From Phycisphaerae bacterium (GTDB lineage Bacteria; Planctomycetota; Phycisphaerae; UBA1845), in NCBI GenBank assembly GCA_022072505.1, contig JAJVHU010000043.1, forward strand, positions 1 to 64,000: a stretch of DNA of 64,000 nucleotides, written 5' to 3'. Below are positions 16,515 to 25,423 of this stretch, one piece after another. Below the pieces are notes generated by a model that saw nothing but the letters and a program-made list of their open reading frames with translations, was not told the DNA's origin and ran no database searches. Within the stretch, counting starts at the first letter, position 1. Each line of letters starts with the position of its first letter. Position numbers and translations under genes: made by a program.

Positions 16515-18689
16515 ATGAATCAACGAACGAGATGGCTGGTCGCGCTGGCGGGCGTCGCCCTGGGAGGACTGCTCGCGTGGCGGACGTTCGGACCGTCGGA
16601 TCCGGCCGGCGCCGACGGGAGCGCCGCGTGGTCCGGATCCTACGCAATCGCGCTGGTCTCGGCCCGTGAGCAGGACCGCCGGCTTTTGATCGAGTTCTCG
16701 GCGGCGAAATGCCCGGCGTGCCGGAAGATGTCCGGAATCCTTGCGAAGGCCTCGGTGGTCTCCGCGATGTCGGACTACGTTCGCGTCCGGGTGGACGGGC
16801 TTGCGGAACCGGGGATCGCCGAGCGGTTCGGGATTGAGAGGTTTCCCACCTACGTGGTGGCGGACGGGCAGGAGCGGCTGATCGCCAGAACCTGCGGCGT
16901 TCAGTCCGCCGACGCTTTCGCTGAATTTCTGGACCGGGCGAGGACGTTGCCGCCGCCGGAACCGAAAACGGCGCCGGAAACGCCGGAGAACCCCGGCGCA
17001 CAAGCCACTCCGCCCCAGCCTGCGGGGACTTCAGGGGGCGCCGATCCACCCGCCTGGATCGTGACGGGACGGAAGCACGTCGTCGCGGCGGATTCGGGGT
17101 ACGCCTCTGAGGCCGGATTGCAGATGCTCCGCGCGGGAGGCAACGCGGTGGACGCGGCGGTGGCGGTCTCGTTTGCGCTGGCGGTGACGAGACCGGAAAG
17201 CACGGGGGTTGGCGGCGGCGGATTCATGATCGTGAGGCTCGCCGACGGCCTCACGACCGCGCTGGACTTCCGTGAGACCGCGCCGCGAGGCGCCGACGCC
17301 GACATGTTCGCGCCGGGCGGCGACGGCGCGGCGGCGACAGGATCGCGCGTCGGTCATCGCGCGGCGGCGACGCCGGGACTGGTCGCCGGGCGGTGCGAGG
17401 CGCTGAAGCGCTGGGGGAAACTTCCGCTGTCGACCGTCCTCGCGCCGGCGATCCGGCTGGCGGAGGAAGGGTTCGCGGTGGATGCTTCGTTCGTGGGAGC
17501 GTCGAAGGAAGCGCTTGAGGCGTATCTGAAGGAGCCCTCGCTGACCACGTCGTGCGCCTACGTTTACCGCACGTTTCTGAACGAGGGACGCCTCTTTCCG
17601 CAGGGGCACGTGTTGCGGCAGCCCGCGCTGGCGGCGTTCCTGAAGCGCCTGGCGGCCGAAGGACCGGACTTTTTCTACCGAGGCGAGTTCGCGGCGGCGC
17701 TCGAGAAAACGATGACGGCGCACGGCGGCGTCATGACGGCGGAGGATCTGTCCGCATATGTCGTCAAGGAGCGCGAGCCGCTGGTCGGAACGTACCGGGA
17801 GTGGACGGTGGTGACGATGCCGCCGCCGTCGTCGGGGGGCGTGGCGATCCTTGAGGCGCTGAACATCCTCGAGGTCTACCCGATGCGAGACCTGCGCGAC
17901 AACGACGTTCGTCCCGGTCCGCACCTGCTCGTTGAAGCGATGAAACATGCGTTCGCGGACCGGGCGCGATATCTCGCTGACGCGGACTTCGCCGACGTTC
18001 CGGTTGAGCGTCTTACGTCGAAGTTGTATGCGCGGAAACTGGCGGTGCGGATTCAAAAGGCGCTCCCCGGCGTGCTTCCGCTCGAGGGTTACGGCAGCGC
18101 GGAGTTCCTCGAGGACGGGGGCACGAGTCACTTCAGCGTCATCGACGGCGACGGAAACGTCGTGGTCAGCACGGAAACGATCAACACCGAGTTCGGATCG
18201 CTCGCCGCCGTCGAAGCGTGGGGCGTCGTCCTGAACAATCAGATGGACGACTTCGCCGCGCGTCCGGGTCAGCCGAACGCCTTCGGACTGGTGCAGTCCG
18301 ATCGCAACCGGATCGAGCCGGGCAAGCGCCCGCTGTCCAGCATGAGCCCGACGATCGTTCTGAAGGACGAGGAGCCTTGTCTGCTGATCGGCGCGTCGGG
18401 CGGGCCGCGGATCATCAGCGGCGTGCTGAACGTGCTCGTCAATCTGCTTGACTACGGCATGTCCCCGAGCGAGGCGATGACGGCGGTGCGCCTGCATCAT
18501 CAGTGGCGCCCGGAAAGCCTGACCTTCGACGCCGCTCCGCCGACGTCCCTCACCGAGTTGCTGACCTCTAAGGGGCACATGCTCTCCGACGACCGGCGTG
18601 TTTCACACGTGCAATTCATCGTCCGGTCCGAGGATGGCTGGATCGGTGCGTCCGATCCTCGCAAGGGCGGGCGGCCTGCGGGCGAGTAA
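16515..18689 (+). CDS. ggt: Thioredoxin-like domain fused to gamma-glutamyltransferase
   Basis: A 724-residue protein. Residues about 8-25 form a signal anchor. Residues about 45-150 are a thioredoxin-like domain with CPAC (Cys66/Cys69) in LLIEFSAAKCPACRKM and the cis-Pro segment RFPTYVV. After a Pro-rich linker, residues from about 178 on match gamma-glutamyltransferase: ASEAGLQMLRAGGNAVDAAVA, GVGGGGFM, and the autoprocessing site with nucleophile Thr537 in DGGTSHFSVID. Such enzymes hydrolyse or transfer the gamma-glutamyl group of glutathione-type peptides outside the cytoplasm and are cleaved before the Thr. The fusion of a redox CXXC domain to this enzyme is unusual and suggests that thiol release and disulfide handling are linked. 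A GTG at 16503 is an alternative start. Confidence 0.85.
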   Translation: MNQRTRWLVALAGVALGGLLAWRTFGPSDPAGADGSAAWSGSYAIALVSAREQDRRLLIEFSAAKCPACRKMSGILAKASVVSAMSDYVRVRVDGLAEPGIAERFGIERFPTYVVADGQERLIARTCGVQSADAFAEFLDRARTLPPPEPKTAPETPENPGAQATPPQPAGTSGGADPPAWIVTGRKHVVAADSGYASEAGLQMLRAGGNAVDAAVAVSFALAVTRPESTGVGGGGFMIVRLADGLTTALDFRETAPRGADADMFAPGGDGAAATGSRVGHRAAATPGLVAGRCEALKRWGKLPLSTVLAPAIRLAEEGFAVDASFVGASKEALEAYLKEPSLTTSCAYVYRTFLNEGRLFPQGHVLRQPALAAFLKRLAAEGPDFFYRGEFAAALEKTMTAHGGVMTAEDLSAYVVKEREPLVGTYREWTVVTMPPPSSGGVAILEALNILEVYPMRDLRDNDVRPGPHLLVEAMKHAFADRARYLADADFADVPVERLTSKLYARKLAVRIQKALPGVLPLEGYGSAEFLEDGGTSHFSVIDGDGNVVVSTETINTEFGSLAAVEAWGVVLNNQMDDFAARPGQPNAFGLVQSDRNRIEPGKRPLSSMSPTIVLKDEEPCLLIGASGGPRIISGVLNVLVNLLDYGMSPSEAMTAVRLHHQWRPESLTFDAAPPTSLTELLTSKGHMLSDDRRVSHVQFIVRSEDGWIGASDPRKGGRPAGE

Positions 18690-18861
18690 CCGACCAAAAC
18701 ATCGACGGTCGGTCTGATTGAACCCGCTTCCGCGTGGTTCCCCCCGGGATTCCGCAGCGGGAGGTTTTTCGCAACACGTTTAATTTTAATGCTTTGCGCG
18801 CTGTAACCGTAACCTGCCGCACCGGATTACGAAATCTTACGCGCTGAACACCCTTCTATGA

Positions 18862-18889
18862 TTGCCAAAAGATATTAATATAATATATT
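18862..18889 (+). promoter_or_regulatory. Candidate sigma-70-type promoter in an AT-rich island
   Basis: TTGCCA at 18862-18867 and TATATT at 18884-18889 are 16 bases apart, inside a stretch of about 50 bases that is strikingly AT-rich for this genome. GAGGAGG at 18903-18909 then precedes the ATG at 18918, so the 5' untranslated region would be about 20 bases. Confidence 0.45.
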
Positions 18890-18917
18890 ATTGAAATGTC
18901 TTTGAGGAGGAAATTCG

Positions 18918-19811
18918 ATGGAATCGAGAGAAACTGAGGGAAGATCGCTGAACGGCTGGGCGATGCTGGGGTTCCTGGTGCTGGTCGGCGGCGCGCTGGG
19001 ATACTGGGGGTATGCGTGGATTTCGCAGGCTGCCCGGGATCGCGTCGTGAACGGGTGGGAGGTCGCGGGGTGGGTGCTGGCGGACCTAGTCTGGACCGCA
19101 TTCCTGCTGGGATTCTTCACGCTTCAGCCGAACATGGCGGCGGTGCTGATTCTTTTCGGGAAGTATCGCGGGACGGTGCGGGCGAGCGGGTTTCACTGGG
19201 CGAACCCGTTTCTGACGAAGGAGAAGGTCTCGGTCCGGGCGCGGAACTTCAACGGAGAGAAGCTGAAGGTCAACGACTCTCGCGGCAACCCGATCGAGAT
19301 CGCGCTGGTGGTGGTGTGGCGAGTGACGGACACGGCGAAGGCGATTTTCGACGTGGATCATTACGACAGTTACGTCACGACGCAGAGCGAGGCGGCGCTG
19401 CGCCACCTGGCGATGTCGTACCCGTATGACACGTTTGAGGGGGACACGCTGTCGCTGCGCGGGAGTCTCGACGAAGTCTCGGAAGCGCTTCAGCGCGAGG
19501 TGCAGGCGCGGGTTGCCCCGGCGGGGGTGACGATTCAGGAGGCGCGGATCAGCCACCTGGCGTATGCGCCGGAGATCGCCGGGGCGATGCTTCAGCGGCA
19601 GCAGGCGGAGGCGATCGTCGCGGCGCGGACGCGCATCGTCGAGGGGGCCGTGGGGATGGTGGAGCTGGCGCTGGAGAAGCTGGAGGAGAAGAAAACGGTC
19701 GAGCTGGACGGGGAGCGCAAGGCGGCGATGGTCAGCAACCTGCTCGTCGTGCTCTGCGGGCATGAGTCGGCGCATCCGGTGGTCAACGCGGGCACGCTTT
19801 ACTCGGGGTAG
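18918..19811 (+). CDS. SPFH/Band 7 domain membrane protein
   Basis: A 297-residue protein with two N-terminal membrane helices (about residues 14-36 and 51-69) and a Band 7 (SPFH, stomatin-like) domain from about 70 ([30 protein letters not shown] ... [20 protein letters not shown] ... [31 protein letters not shown]). The last part is the charged helical segment typical of SPFH proteins, which oligomerise on membranes and organise microdomains. The start has a strong GAGGAGG site. A ribbon-helix-helix gene follows after 8 bases, so the two are probably one transcript; similar SPFH/small Arc-like pairs occur in other bacteria, with unknown joint role. Confidence 0.85.
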   Translation: MESRETEGRSLNGWAMLGFLVLVGGALGYWGYAWISQAARDRVVNGWEVAGWVLADLVWTAFLLGFFTLQPNMAAVLILFGKYRGTVRASGFHWANPFLTKEKVSVRARNFNGEKLKVNDSRGNPIEIALVVVWRVTDTAKAIFDVDHYDSYVTTQSEAALRHLAMSYPYDTFEGDTLSLRGSLDEVSEALQREVQARVAPAGVTIQEARISHLAYAPEIAGAMLQRQQAEAIVAARTRIVEGAVGMVELALEKLEEKKTVELDGERKAAMVSNLLVVLCGHESAHPVVNAGTLYSG

Positions 19812-19819
19812 CGCGGACG

Positions 19820-20026
19820 ATGGCCGAGCGCAAACCGTTCCTGCTGCGCCTTCCTCCGGATCTGATGGAGGAGCTGAACCGCTGGGCGCGCGACGACCTG
19901 CGGAGCGTCAACGCGCAGATTGAGTATCTGCTGCGTGAGGCGGTCCGGGCGCGACGTCGGACGCTGCCGCCGGGTCCGGCGCAGGAACCGGGCACGGCGG
20001 GCGCTCCCGCCGCGCCGGCGGAGTAA
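19820..20026 (+). CDS. Small ribbon-helix-helix (Arc-like) protein
   Basis: A 68-residue protein, [42 protein letters not shown], with the beta strand plus two helices of the Arc/MetJ fold that binds DNA as a dimer. The tail is Pro/Gly/Ala-rich. Its gene directly follows the SPFH gene and is likely co-expressed. It could repress that transcript or act on other targets; no toxin gene is adjacent, so a classical toxin-antitoxin pair is not supported. Confidence 0.75.
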   Translation: MAERKPFLLRLPPDLMEELNRWARDDLRSVNAQIEYLLREAVRARRRTLPPGPAQEPGTAGAPAAPAE

Positions 20027-20053
20027 GCGGCGAGGGTCCGTGGCGCGGCGGCG

Positions 20054-21163
20054 TCACACCGGCGGCGCGACGTGCAGGGGAATGCGGGCGCCGCCGTCGA
20101 GCAGCGCTTCGGCGGCTTCGGCGACGGCGTCGACGGTGACGCCGGTCATGCACTTGAGGTGTCCGAGCGGGCAGACGCGCTGCTGGCAGGGTCCGCAATC
20201 CACGTCGATCCGGACAATGCGCTCCCGGGCGTAGCTCGTCCGCGTCCACTCCGGGTGCGTCGGACCGAAGACGGTGACGACAGGGACGTTGAACGCGCGG
20301 GCGAAGTGGCGCAAGCCGGCGTCGTTGCAAATCAGCAGGTTCGCCCGCGCGATCAGGGCTTTCGTCTCGCCGAGAGAGAGGCGGGGATTCTCGAAGACGA
20401 CGGCGGGCGCCGTCATGTGGTCGCGGATGGCGCGGACGATCGGCTCCTCGCCTGGACCGCAAGTCACCAGCACCGTCGCGCCGCGCGTGCGGACAAGACG
20501 GTCGGCGACGGCGGCGAAGCGCTCGGGGAGCCAGCATTTTGCGGCGCCGTAGCGTGCGCCGGGGCTGAGGACGGCGACCGGCGCGTTCATCCGGACGCCG
20601 GCGCGCTGAAGCTTTTTGAACAGGCCGCTTTCATCCTCGGCGGTCGGAAACAATTCGAGTCGATCGTCGGGTCTGGGACATCCGATCGCCTCGGCCAAGT
20701 CGGCGTAATACTCGACCAGGGGAAGCGGTGCGAAGCGGCGTCCGGCGCGGTTCTTCGGGAGCAGGGCGTCGGTCAGGAGGAAGCGGCGACCGTCGCGGGC
20801 GTAACCGATCCTTCGGCGCGCTCCGACAAGACGGGCGACGAGCGCGGCGCGGAACGAATTCGGAAGCAGGATCCCCCAGTCAAAGCGCGCGTTTCGCAGT
20901 CTGCGCAGGAACGTCCAGAACGCCGGTGACCACGGAGCGCGGGCCCGTTTCGGCGGCAGCAGGATCGCCTCATTCATCCAGGGCATGCCGGCGATGATAT
21001 CCTGAAGGTTCGGCTCGGCGAGCCAGGCGACGTGCGCTTGCGGAAAATGCGTCCGCACGGCGCGCAGGAACGGCGTGGACATGACGAAATCGCCGACCCA
21101 GGTCGGCAACGTGACCAGGATGCGTCGCGGCGGCGGTTCACTGGCGCAGGGAAGAAGCATCAC
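20054..21163 (-). CDS. Glycosyltransferase family 9 (heptosyltransferase-like)
   Basis: A 369-residue GT9 protein of the lipopolysaccharide heptosyltransferase type. ILVTLPTWVGDFVMSTPFLRAVRTHFPQAHVAWLAEPNL is the usual N-terminus, and PVAVLSPGARYGAAKCWLPERFAAVADRL and LLICNDAGLRHFARAFNVPVVTVFGPTHPEW are the nucleotide-sugar-binding C-terminal motifs. It would add a sugar from an ADP- or other nucleotide-activated donor to a surface glycan on the cytoplasmic face. It lies at the left edge of the polysaccharide locus, but on the opposite strand, ending 27 bases from the ribbon-helix-helix gene. Confidence 0.85.
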   Translation of the reverse strand: MMLLPCASEPPPRRILVTLPTWVGDFVMSTPFLRAVRTHFPQAHVAWLAEPNLQDIIAGMPWMNEAILLPPKRARAPWSPAFWTFLRRLRNARFDWGILLPNSFRAALVARLVGARRRIGYARDGRRFLLTDALLPKNRAGRRFAPLPLVEYYADLAEAIGCPRPDDRLELFPTAEDESGLFKKLQRAGVRMNAPVAVLSPGARYGAAKCWLPERFAAVADRLVRTRGATVLVTCGPGEEPIVRAIRDHMTAPAVVFENPRLSLGETKALIARANLLICNDAGLRHFARAFNVPVVTVFGPTHPEWTRTSYARERIVRIDVDCGPCQQRVCPLGHLKCMTGVTVDAVAEAAEALLDGGARIPLHVAPPV

Positions 21164-21276
21164 ACGCGGAGTGTAGTGAGGACGGCGGTTGCGCCCAGCC
21201 GCCCGGCGTCATGCGTCGCGATCAAGCCGCGCGTCGGCGGAGGCGAGGCGCCTTTCCTGCCGGGCCGCGGTTTGTA

Positions 21277-21325
21277 CGCGCTGTTTCAACCCCTTCGCAG
21301 GACGGCGTGCAAAGAAAGCGTCCTG
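21277..21325. repeat. Degenerate inverted-end element, copy N
   Basis: CGCTGTTTCAACCCC is followed by GGCGTGCAAAGAAAGCGTCC; only parts of the family consensus remain. Confidence 0.35.
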
Positions 21326-21442
21326 AGTCTCATCTGACTGCGGCGCTTGTCGCTTTGCATGTTCGGTCGTTGTAACGTGACGTGTGACGACGCCAGGAAG
21401 GGGCGGGTGATCCGCGGCGCGACGGTCCTCCTCCTCGCGAAC

Positions 21443-21545
21443 TTCCGTCGTCCCTCCGGGACGTGCGAATCCTCCGCGACGGCTTCCCAGCACTGGCGTG
21501 CTGGGCTGTTTTCCAGCGCCCCTTCCGGGGCTAAGACTCCCGGAG
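21443..21545. repeat. Compound palindromic repeat, first copy
   Basis: Contains three palindromes in order: GTCCCTCCGGGAC, CCCAGCACTGGCGTGCTGGG and AGCGCCCCTTCCGGGGCT. The middle and last ones, with the linker CTGTTTTCC, are identical near 62627-62672. Confidence 0.7.
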
Positions 21546-21776
21546 GGTTCTCCGGAACTGCGGTTCTCGGAGGATCGTTGGAGAGTGCGGTTCTCGGAAG
21601 ATTCTCCGGGGCAGCGGCTGTCGGAGGATTCTCCGGGACACGTGAGGGTCGGCTGCCCTGGCGAGGCGGAACCCTTGCAGCGAGGCTTCCGCATGATCGG
21701 ATACTCCTGCATCTTCACGACCGGCAACCGGAGTCACGGAAAGACTCAGATCGCGCCTTTGCGCCTTTCGGCAGCA

Positions 21777-21850
21777 ATCCCGCTTCCTGACCCTTGACAT
21801 GGCTTCGCAACGTCAAGGACAGACGGGCGCGGCTCGGTTTTGAACAGGGC
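21777..21850 (+). repeat. Inverted-end element with nested palindrome, copy M
   Basis: CGCTTCCTGA is interrupted by CCCTTGACATGGCTTCGCAACGTCAAGGA-type sequence before GGGCGCGGCTCGGTTTTG resumes. The left end is missing or diverged. Confidence 0.55.
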
Positions 21851-21985
21851 CTTATGTCCGGTTCATTTCAAGACTTTGTGGCGGGTCAGCCGACTCCTAC
21901 ATATGATGGGCGTTCGGCGGGGGGCGCCGCGGTCCTTTGAAACGGGGCGGCGAGCTTTCTCATCCGGGCGCGGGAGGGATCAACA

Positions 21986-23005
21986 ATGCGTCATGACGAT
22001 CGGCTGAGGTTGTTCCGGTCGAGACGAGCGCGCGGGGCGGTGCTGGCGGCGTGCGTGGCGGCGTGCGCGTCCGGGCCTGCGGGATGTCAGTCGTCCGAGT
22101 CGCGTGAGTTCACGCTCTGGAACCCCTTCGGGTTCCGCAATCCGTTTCAACCGGATCAGCCGCCGTTGCGGATCGGGATGGTCGCGGACACGCAGGGCGT
22201 GTTCGATCCTCGGACGTGGGTCGAGACGTTCAAGACCCCGCCGTGGGAAGAACTGTCGAAGCACCTTTCCTCGGAGTTGAAGCGTCCCGTGCAGGTCGAG
22301 CCGCTGACGGCGGACCAGATTGCGTTTCACCTGCAATCCGGGCGGATTCAGTTCGCGCTGGTGTCCGGGGCGGACGTCGATCGGATCCTCGGCAAGACGC
22401 AGGCGTTCCTCGAGATCGCGCGGGCGGAGGCGGCGACGCGCAAGGGCGTGATCGTCGCGGACGCGGATTCGGGGATCCGCTCGATGTCCGAGTTGAAGGG
22501 CAAGCGCTTCGCGTTCGGTCCTTCGGGCGATCCGATCCTCGACACGGCGGCGAAGGAGGCGCTGCGGAAGGCGGGCGTGACGATCGACGACCTCAAGCGC
22601 GAGATTCTCCCGATCCCGGGCACGCTTCAATATCACCTCAGTTCGTTCGAGGTCGCCAAGGAGATCGTTTACGGGGGAACGCCCGCGGGCGTGATGGACC
22701 AGGACGAATTCGAGTCGTTGCCCGAGCGCGGCGGGAAGTTCACCTGGAAGGGGTTTACACTCAGCCGGGACCAGTTCACGGTGCTGGGGGCGACCGACGG
22801 CGTGCCGCTGGACACGATCGAGGACGCGCGGTTTCTCGCGTCGAAGACGGCGGATGCAGCGCTGGTCGAGCGTTTGCGCCACGTGCTGCTGGAGATGGAC
22901 CGGCGGCGGCGCGAGGCGTGCCTCTCGCTGGGGTTCAGGCGCTTTACGCCGCCGAGCGGGAGCGCGCCTTCAGGTTCGTCCGCGTCATCTTCCGCTTCCG
23001 CCTGA
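21986..23005 (+). CDS. PhnD-like periplasmic-binding lipoprotein
   Basis: A 339-residue protein of the phosphate/phosphite/phosphonate substrate-binding family. The N-terminus has a signal peptide with a likely lipobox (GPAGCQ, about residue 33). The body shows LRIGMVADTQGVFDP, a two-lobe binding fold with WEELSKHLSSELKRPVQV, and the family-typical IRSMSELKGKRFAFGPSGDPILDTAAKEALRKAG. There are no genes for an ABC permease or ATPase nearby, so it may not be a transporter component; a sensor or polysaccharide-related role is possible. It lies 62 bases upstream of the heparinase-like gene and may be co-transcribed with it. Confidence 0.8.
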   Translation: MRHDDRLRLFRSRRARGAVLAACVAACASGPAGCQSSESREFTLWNPFGFRNPFQPDQPPLRIGMVADTQGVFDPRTWVETFKTPPWEELSKHLSSELKRPVQVEPLTADQIAFHLQSGRIQFALVSGADVDRILGKTQAFLEIARAEAATRKGVIVADADSGIRSMSELKGKRFAFGPSGDPILDTAAKEALRKAGVTIDDLKREILPIPGTLQYHLSSFEVAKEIVYGGTPAGVMDQDEFESLPERGGKFTWKGFTLSRDQFTVLGATDGVPLDTIEDARFLASKTADAALVERLRHVLLEMDRRRREACLSLGFRRFTPPSGSAPSGSSASSSASA

Positions 23006-23067
23006 ATTCTGAGCCGCCGGTGCGACGTGGGGCGCGGTCCGGTGGGGGGGCGATCCGCGCCGTTCCG

Positions 23068-25095
23068 ATGCAAACACCTGCCTGGTATTACCGACGACTT
23101 CGTTCGATGTCGCCCGCGGAGATCGGCTGGCGCATCCGGTCGCGCGTGCGAGACGCCGCGGACGCGCGGTGGTGGTCGCGGCGGGCGGAGGAGACGAAGG
23201 CGGACCGGGTGCTGCCCGCGGAACTTCCCCAGCCGATCGGGAACCCGGACGTACTGGGGGATGTGCTGCGTCTCTCGCGTGAGTCGCTGGTTCCGGAGGA
23301 ACTGAACGAAATCCTGCGCCGGGCGGACGCGGCGATGCGGCATCGGTTCACATTCTTCGATCTTAGCGACGTTCATCTCGGCGACGTCATCCGGTGGAAT
23401 TATGAGCCTTCCGCGGGGATCGAAACCCCGATGTCCTTTTCCTCCCGAATTGATTACCGCGACACGCGCGTCACCGGCGACTGCAAACTGGTCTGGGAGC
23501 CGAACCGGCATCAACATCTGGTCGCGCTCGGACAGGCCTACCACCTGACCGGCGACACGGTCTACGCGGCTGAGGTGGTTGCTCAGTTGGAATCCTGGAT
23601 CGAGCAGTGCCCCTTCGGGTTCGGGATGAACTGGCGCAGTCCGCTGGAGCTGGCGATCCGGTTGATCAACTGGGCGTGGACGCTGGGATTGATCGCCCGC
23701 AGCGGGCTCCCGAGCGGACCGGTGGCGCGGCGCATTGCGGAATGTGCTTACCGGCACCTCTGGGACATCCGGCGGAAGTACTCGCGGTTCTCGTCGGCGA
23801 ACAATCATCTGATCGGAGAGGCCGCGGGCGTCTTTGTCGGGACGGCTTTTTTCAACGCCCTGCCCGGGGCGTCGCAGGCGCGGCGCGAGGCGCAACGGAT
23901 TCTCGTCGAGCAGATGCAGGCTCAGACGCACGCTGATGGCGGCAACCGGGAGCAGGCGTTCAGCTATCACCTTTTCGTGCTCGAGTTTTTTCTGATCTGC
24001 GAGGCGGTCGGTCGACGGATCGGCGAGCCTTTCCCGGAGTCCTTCGGCGCTGATCTGCGCAAGATGAGCGAGTTCGCCGCCGCGTGGATGGAGGCGGGCG
24101 ACCCCCCGATGTTCGGGGACGCCGATGACGGTCTGGTGCTCGGGGTGGGGACGGCGGAGCAGCTTGGCGCGTCGGTGCTGACAGGAGTTGAGGCGGCGTT
24201 CCCCGGGGTCGGGCTGACCTCCGCGCAGGAACGGCGCGATGCTCACGCGGCGTGGGTGTGCGGCGTTTCCGGAACCTGGCGCGCGGGGAAGGCGGGTCTT
24301 CCGAATCCGGCGGAGTCGCTGCAATCGCGCGCGTTTCCCGATACCGGGTTGTTCCTCCTTCAGGGGCGGCTTCCCGGAGGCGAGGGGGTGAGTGCGACGC
24401 TGGACGCCGGGCCTCTCGGATTCGGGAGCATTGCGGCGCACGGTCATGCAGACGCTCTGGCGATGACGCTACGAGTTGACGGATGCACATTCATTTGTGA
24501 ATGCGGAACTTACGACTACTTCACGCACCCTGAGGCGAGGGAGTTCTTCAGGTCAACCGCCGCCCACAACACGGTGGAAATCGACGGATGCAACTCGTCT
24601 GAGCCGCTCGGACCGTTTTTGTGGGGCAGGCGCGCGGAAGCCCGCTGTCTGAACTGGCAGCCGACTCGGGACGGAGGCGCGGTTTCAGCCGAGCATGACG
24701 GCTACCGAAGCCTGAAAGGCGGGGTGGTTCACCGGAGGCACATGATTCTCACGTTAACGGGGTGTGAACTGCTTGTAAAAGATGAGGTTATGTGCGGTTC
24801 TGACCACGGGGTCCGGCAGTTCTGGCACATCGGGAGGGATTGTCAAATCGACCCTGTCGGGGATAATGCCTACCGCCTTACGGGGAGAGGGGGCGTCGTT
24901 CTGGTTCGTCTTGATCCGGCGCTGAAAGTGAGCCTGCATCGCGGAAAAACCGATCCGATGATGGGGTGGTTCAGCGCGGGGTATCATCGGCGCGAACCGA
25001 TCTCCAGCCTGATCGGGACGGCGAGGATAGCGGGTTCAGTCACTTTCATCACGCGGTTCGAGTTCGGTGTCGCCGACGCGAATCCAGCGTGCTGA
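23068..25095 (+). CDS. Heparinase II/III family protein
   Basis: A 675-residue protein with an N-terminal alpha-helical toroid domain (WYYRRLRSMSPAEIGWRIRSR ... MNWRSPLELAIRLINWAWTLGL ... SSANNHLIGEAAGVFVGTAFF) and a C-terminal beta domain with GFGSIAAHGHADALAMTLRVDG and FRSTAAHNTVEIDG, the catalytic-type region of heparinase II/III lyases. Such proteins are common in capsule and exopolysaccharide loci, where they may trim or release the polymer. No signal peptide is evident. The ATG at 23068 gives the standard family start MQTPAWYYRRLRSM; the frame is open far upstream, but that part overlaps the previous gene. The last 600 bases appear less GC-rich than the rest. Confidence 0.85.
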   Translation: MQTPAWYYRRLRSMSPAEIGWRIRSRVRDAADARWWSRRAEETKADRVLPAELPQPIGNPDVLGDVLRLSRESLVPEELNEILRRADAAMRHRFTFFDLSDVHLGDVIRWNYEPSAGIETPMSFSSRIDYRDTRVTGDCKLVWEPNRHQHLVALGQAYHLTGDTVYAAEVVAQLESWIEQCPFGFGMNWRSPLELAIRLINWAWTLGLIARSGLPSGPVARRIAECAYRHLWDIRRKYSRFSSANNHLIGEAAGVFVGTAFFNALPGASQARREAQRILVEQMQAQTHADGGNREQAFSYHLFVLEFFLICEAVGRRIGEPFPESFGADLRKMSEFAAAWMEAGDPPMFGDADDGLVLGVGTAEQLGASVLTGVEAAFPGVGLTSAQERRDAHAAWVCGVSGTWRAGKAGLPNPAESLQSRAFPDTGLFLLQGRLPGGEGVSATLDAGPLGFGSIAAHGHADALAMTLRVDGCTFICECGTYDYFTHPEAREFFRSTAAHNTVEIDGCNSSEPLGPFLWGRRAEARCLNWQPTRDGGAVSAEHDGYRSLKGGVVHRRHMILTLTGCELLVKDEVMCGSDHGVRQFWHIGRDCQIDPVGDNAYRLTGRGGVVLVRLDPALKVSLHRGKTDPMMGWFSAGYHRREPISSLIGTARIAGSVTFITRFEFGVADANPAC

Positions 25096-25136
25096 GGCGC
25101 GGGCTGTGAATTCCTCTGCGATCGGGGCCGGTGGGT

Positions 25137-25400
25137 GCGGCGCGCGCCGGTTCAGCCCGAGACGGCTGGGCGTGGCGCCGGGGGGTGGGGTTGGGCATTA
25201 AGACGCTGTTGCGAAATCGCCGGGGTAGAGGGGGAAAAGAACGCTTCCTTACGGGCGCGGCGCGCGCCGGTTCAGCTCGAGACGGCTGGGCGTGGCGCCG
25301 GGGGGTGGGGTTGGGCATTAAGACGCTGTTGCGAAACCGCCGGGGTAGAGGGGGAAAAGAACGCTTCCTTACGGGCGCGGCTCGGTTAAGAAACAGCGTC
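25137..25400 (+). repeat. Tandem 120-bp duplication ending in a full element (copy C)
   Basis: Units at 25137-25256 and 25257-25376 are nearly identical with an exact period of 120 bases. Each carries GCGCCGGTTCAGC...TTGGGCATTAA followed by GACGCTGTTGCGAAA and the core AGAACGCTTCCTTACGGG. The second unit runs on to a complete right end, so 25322-25400 is a full 79-bp element with GACGCTGTT and AACAGCGTC ends. This block fills the 328-base gap between genes. Confidence 0.85.
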
Positions 25401-25423
25401 AAAGGGGTCGGATAAAAAGTCAG

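Larger units (their letters stand above)
21164..21985. other. 822-bp gene-free stretch packed with repeats
   Basis: No convincing coding gene. It holds a partial inverted-end element (about 21277-21325), a compound palindrome block at 21443-21545 that is repeated near 62.6 kb, a run of TCGGAGGATTCTCCGG-like palindromes at about 21541-21650, and another element copy near 21777-21850. The last 130 bases must contain the promoter for the gene at 21986. Confidence 0.6.

Noticed and set aside
18690..18860. Possible terminator after the gamma-glutamyltransferase gene
   Set aside because: CCCGC...GCGGG followed by GGTTTTT is only a 5-bp stem with a wide loop; too weak to report as a feature.
19820..20026. 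Antitoxin of a toxin-antitoxin pair
   Set aside because: The protein has an Arc-like fold, but no toxin-sized partner gene is adjacent; the neighbour is an SPFH membrane protein.
21209..21800. Several short frames with repeated GESSENR-like peptides
   Set aside because: They translate palindromic repeats in the 21.2-21.8 kb gap and are not conserved coding sequence.
22216..23067. Long upstream extension of the heparinase-like frame
   Set aside because: It lies inside the PhnD-like gene in another frame, and the translation is low-complexity Gly/Arg/Asp without homology to the family; the family N-terminus is at 23068.
25131..25415. Plus-strand frames with repeated AGSARDGWAWRRG peptides
   Set aside because: They arise from the 120-bp tandem duplication and contain element sequence; no ribosome site or homology.
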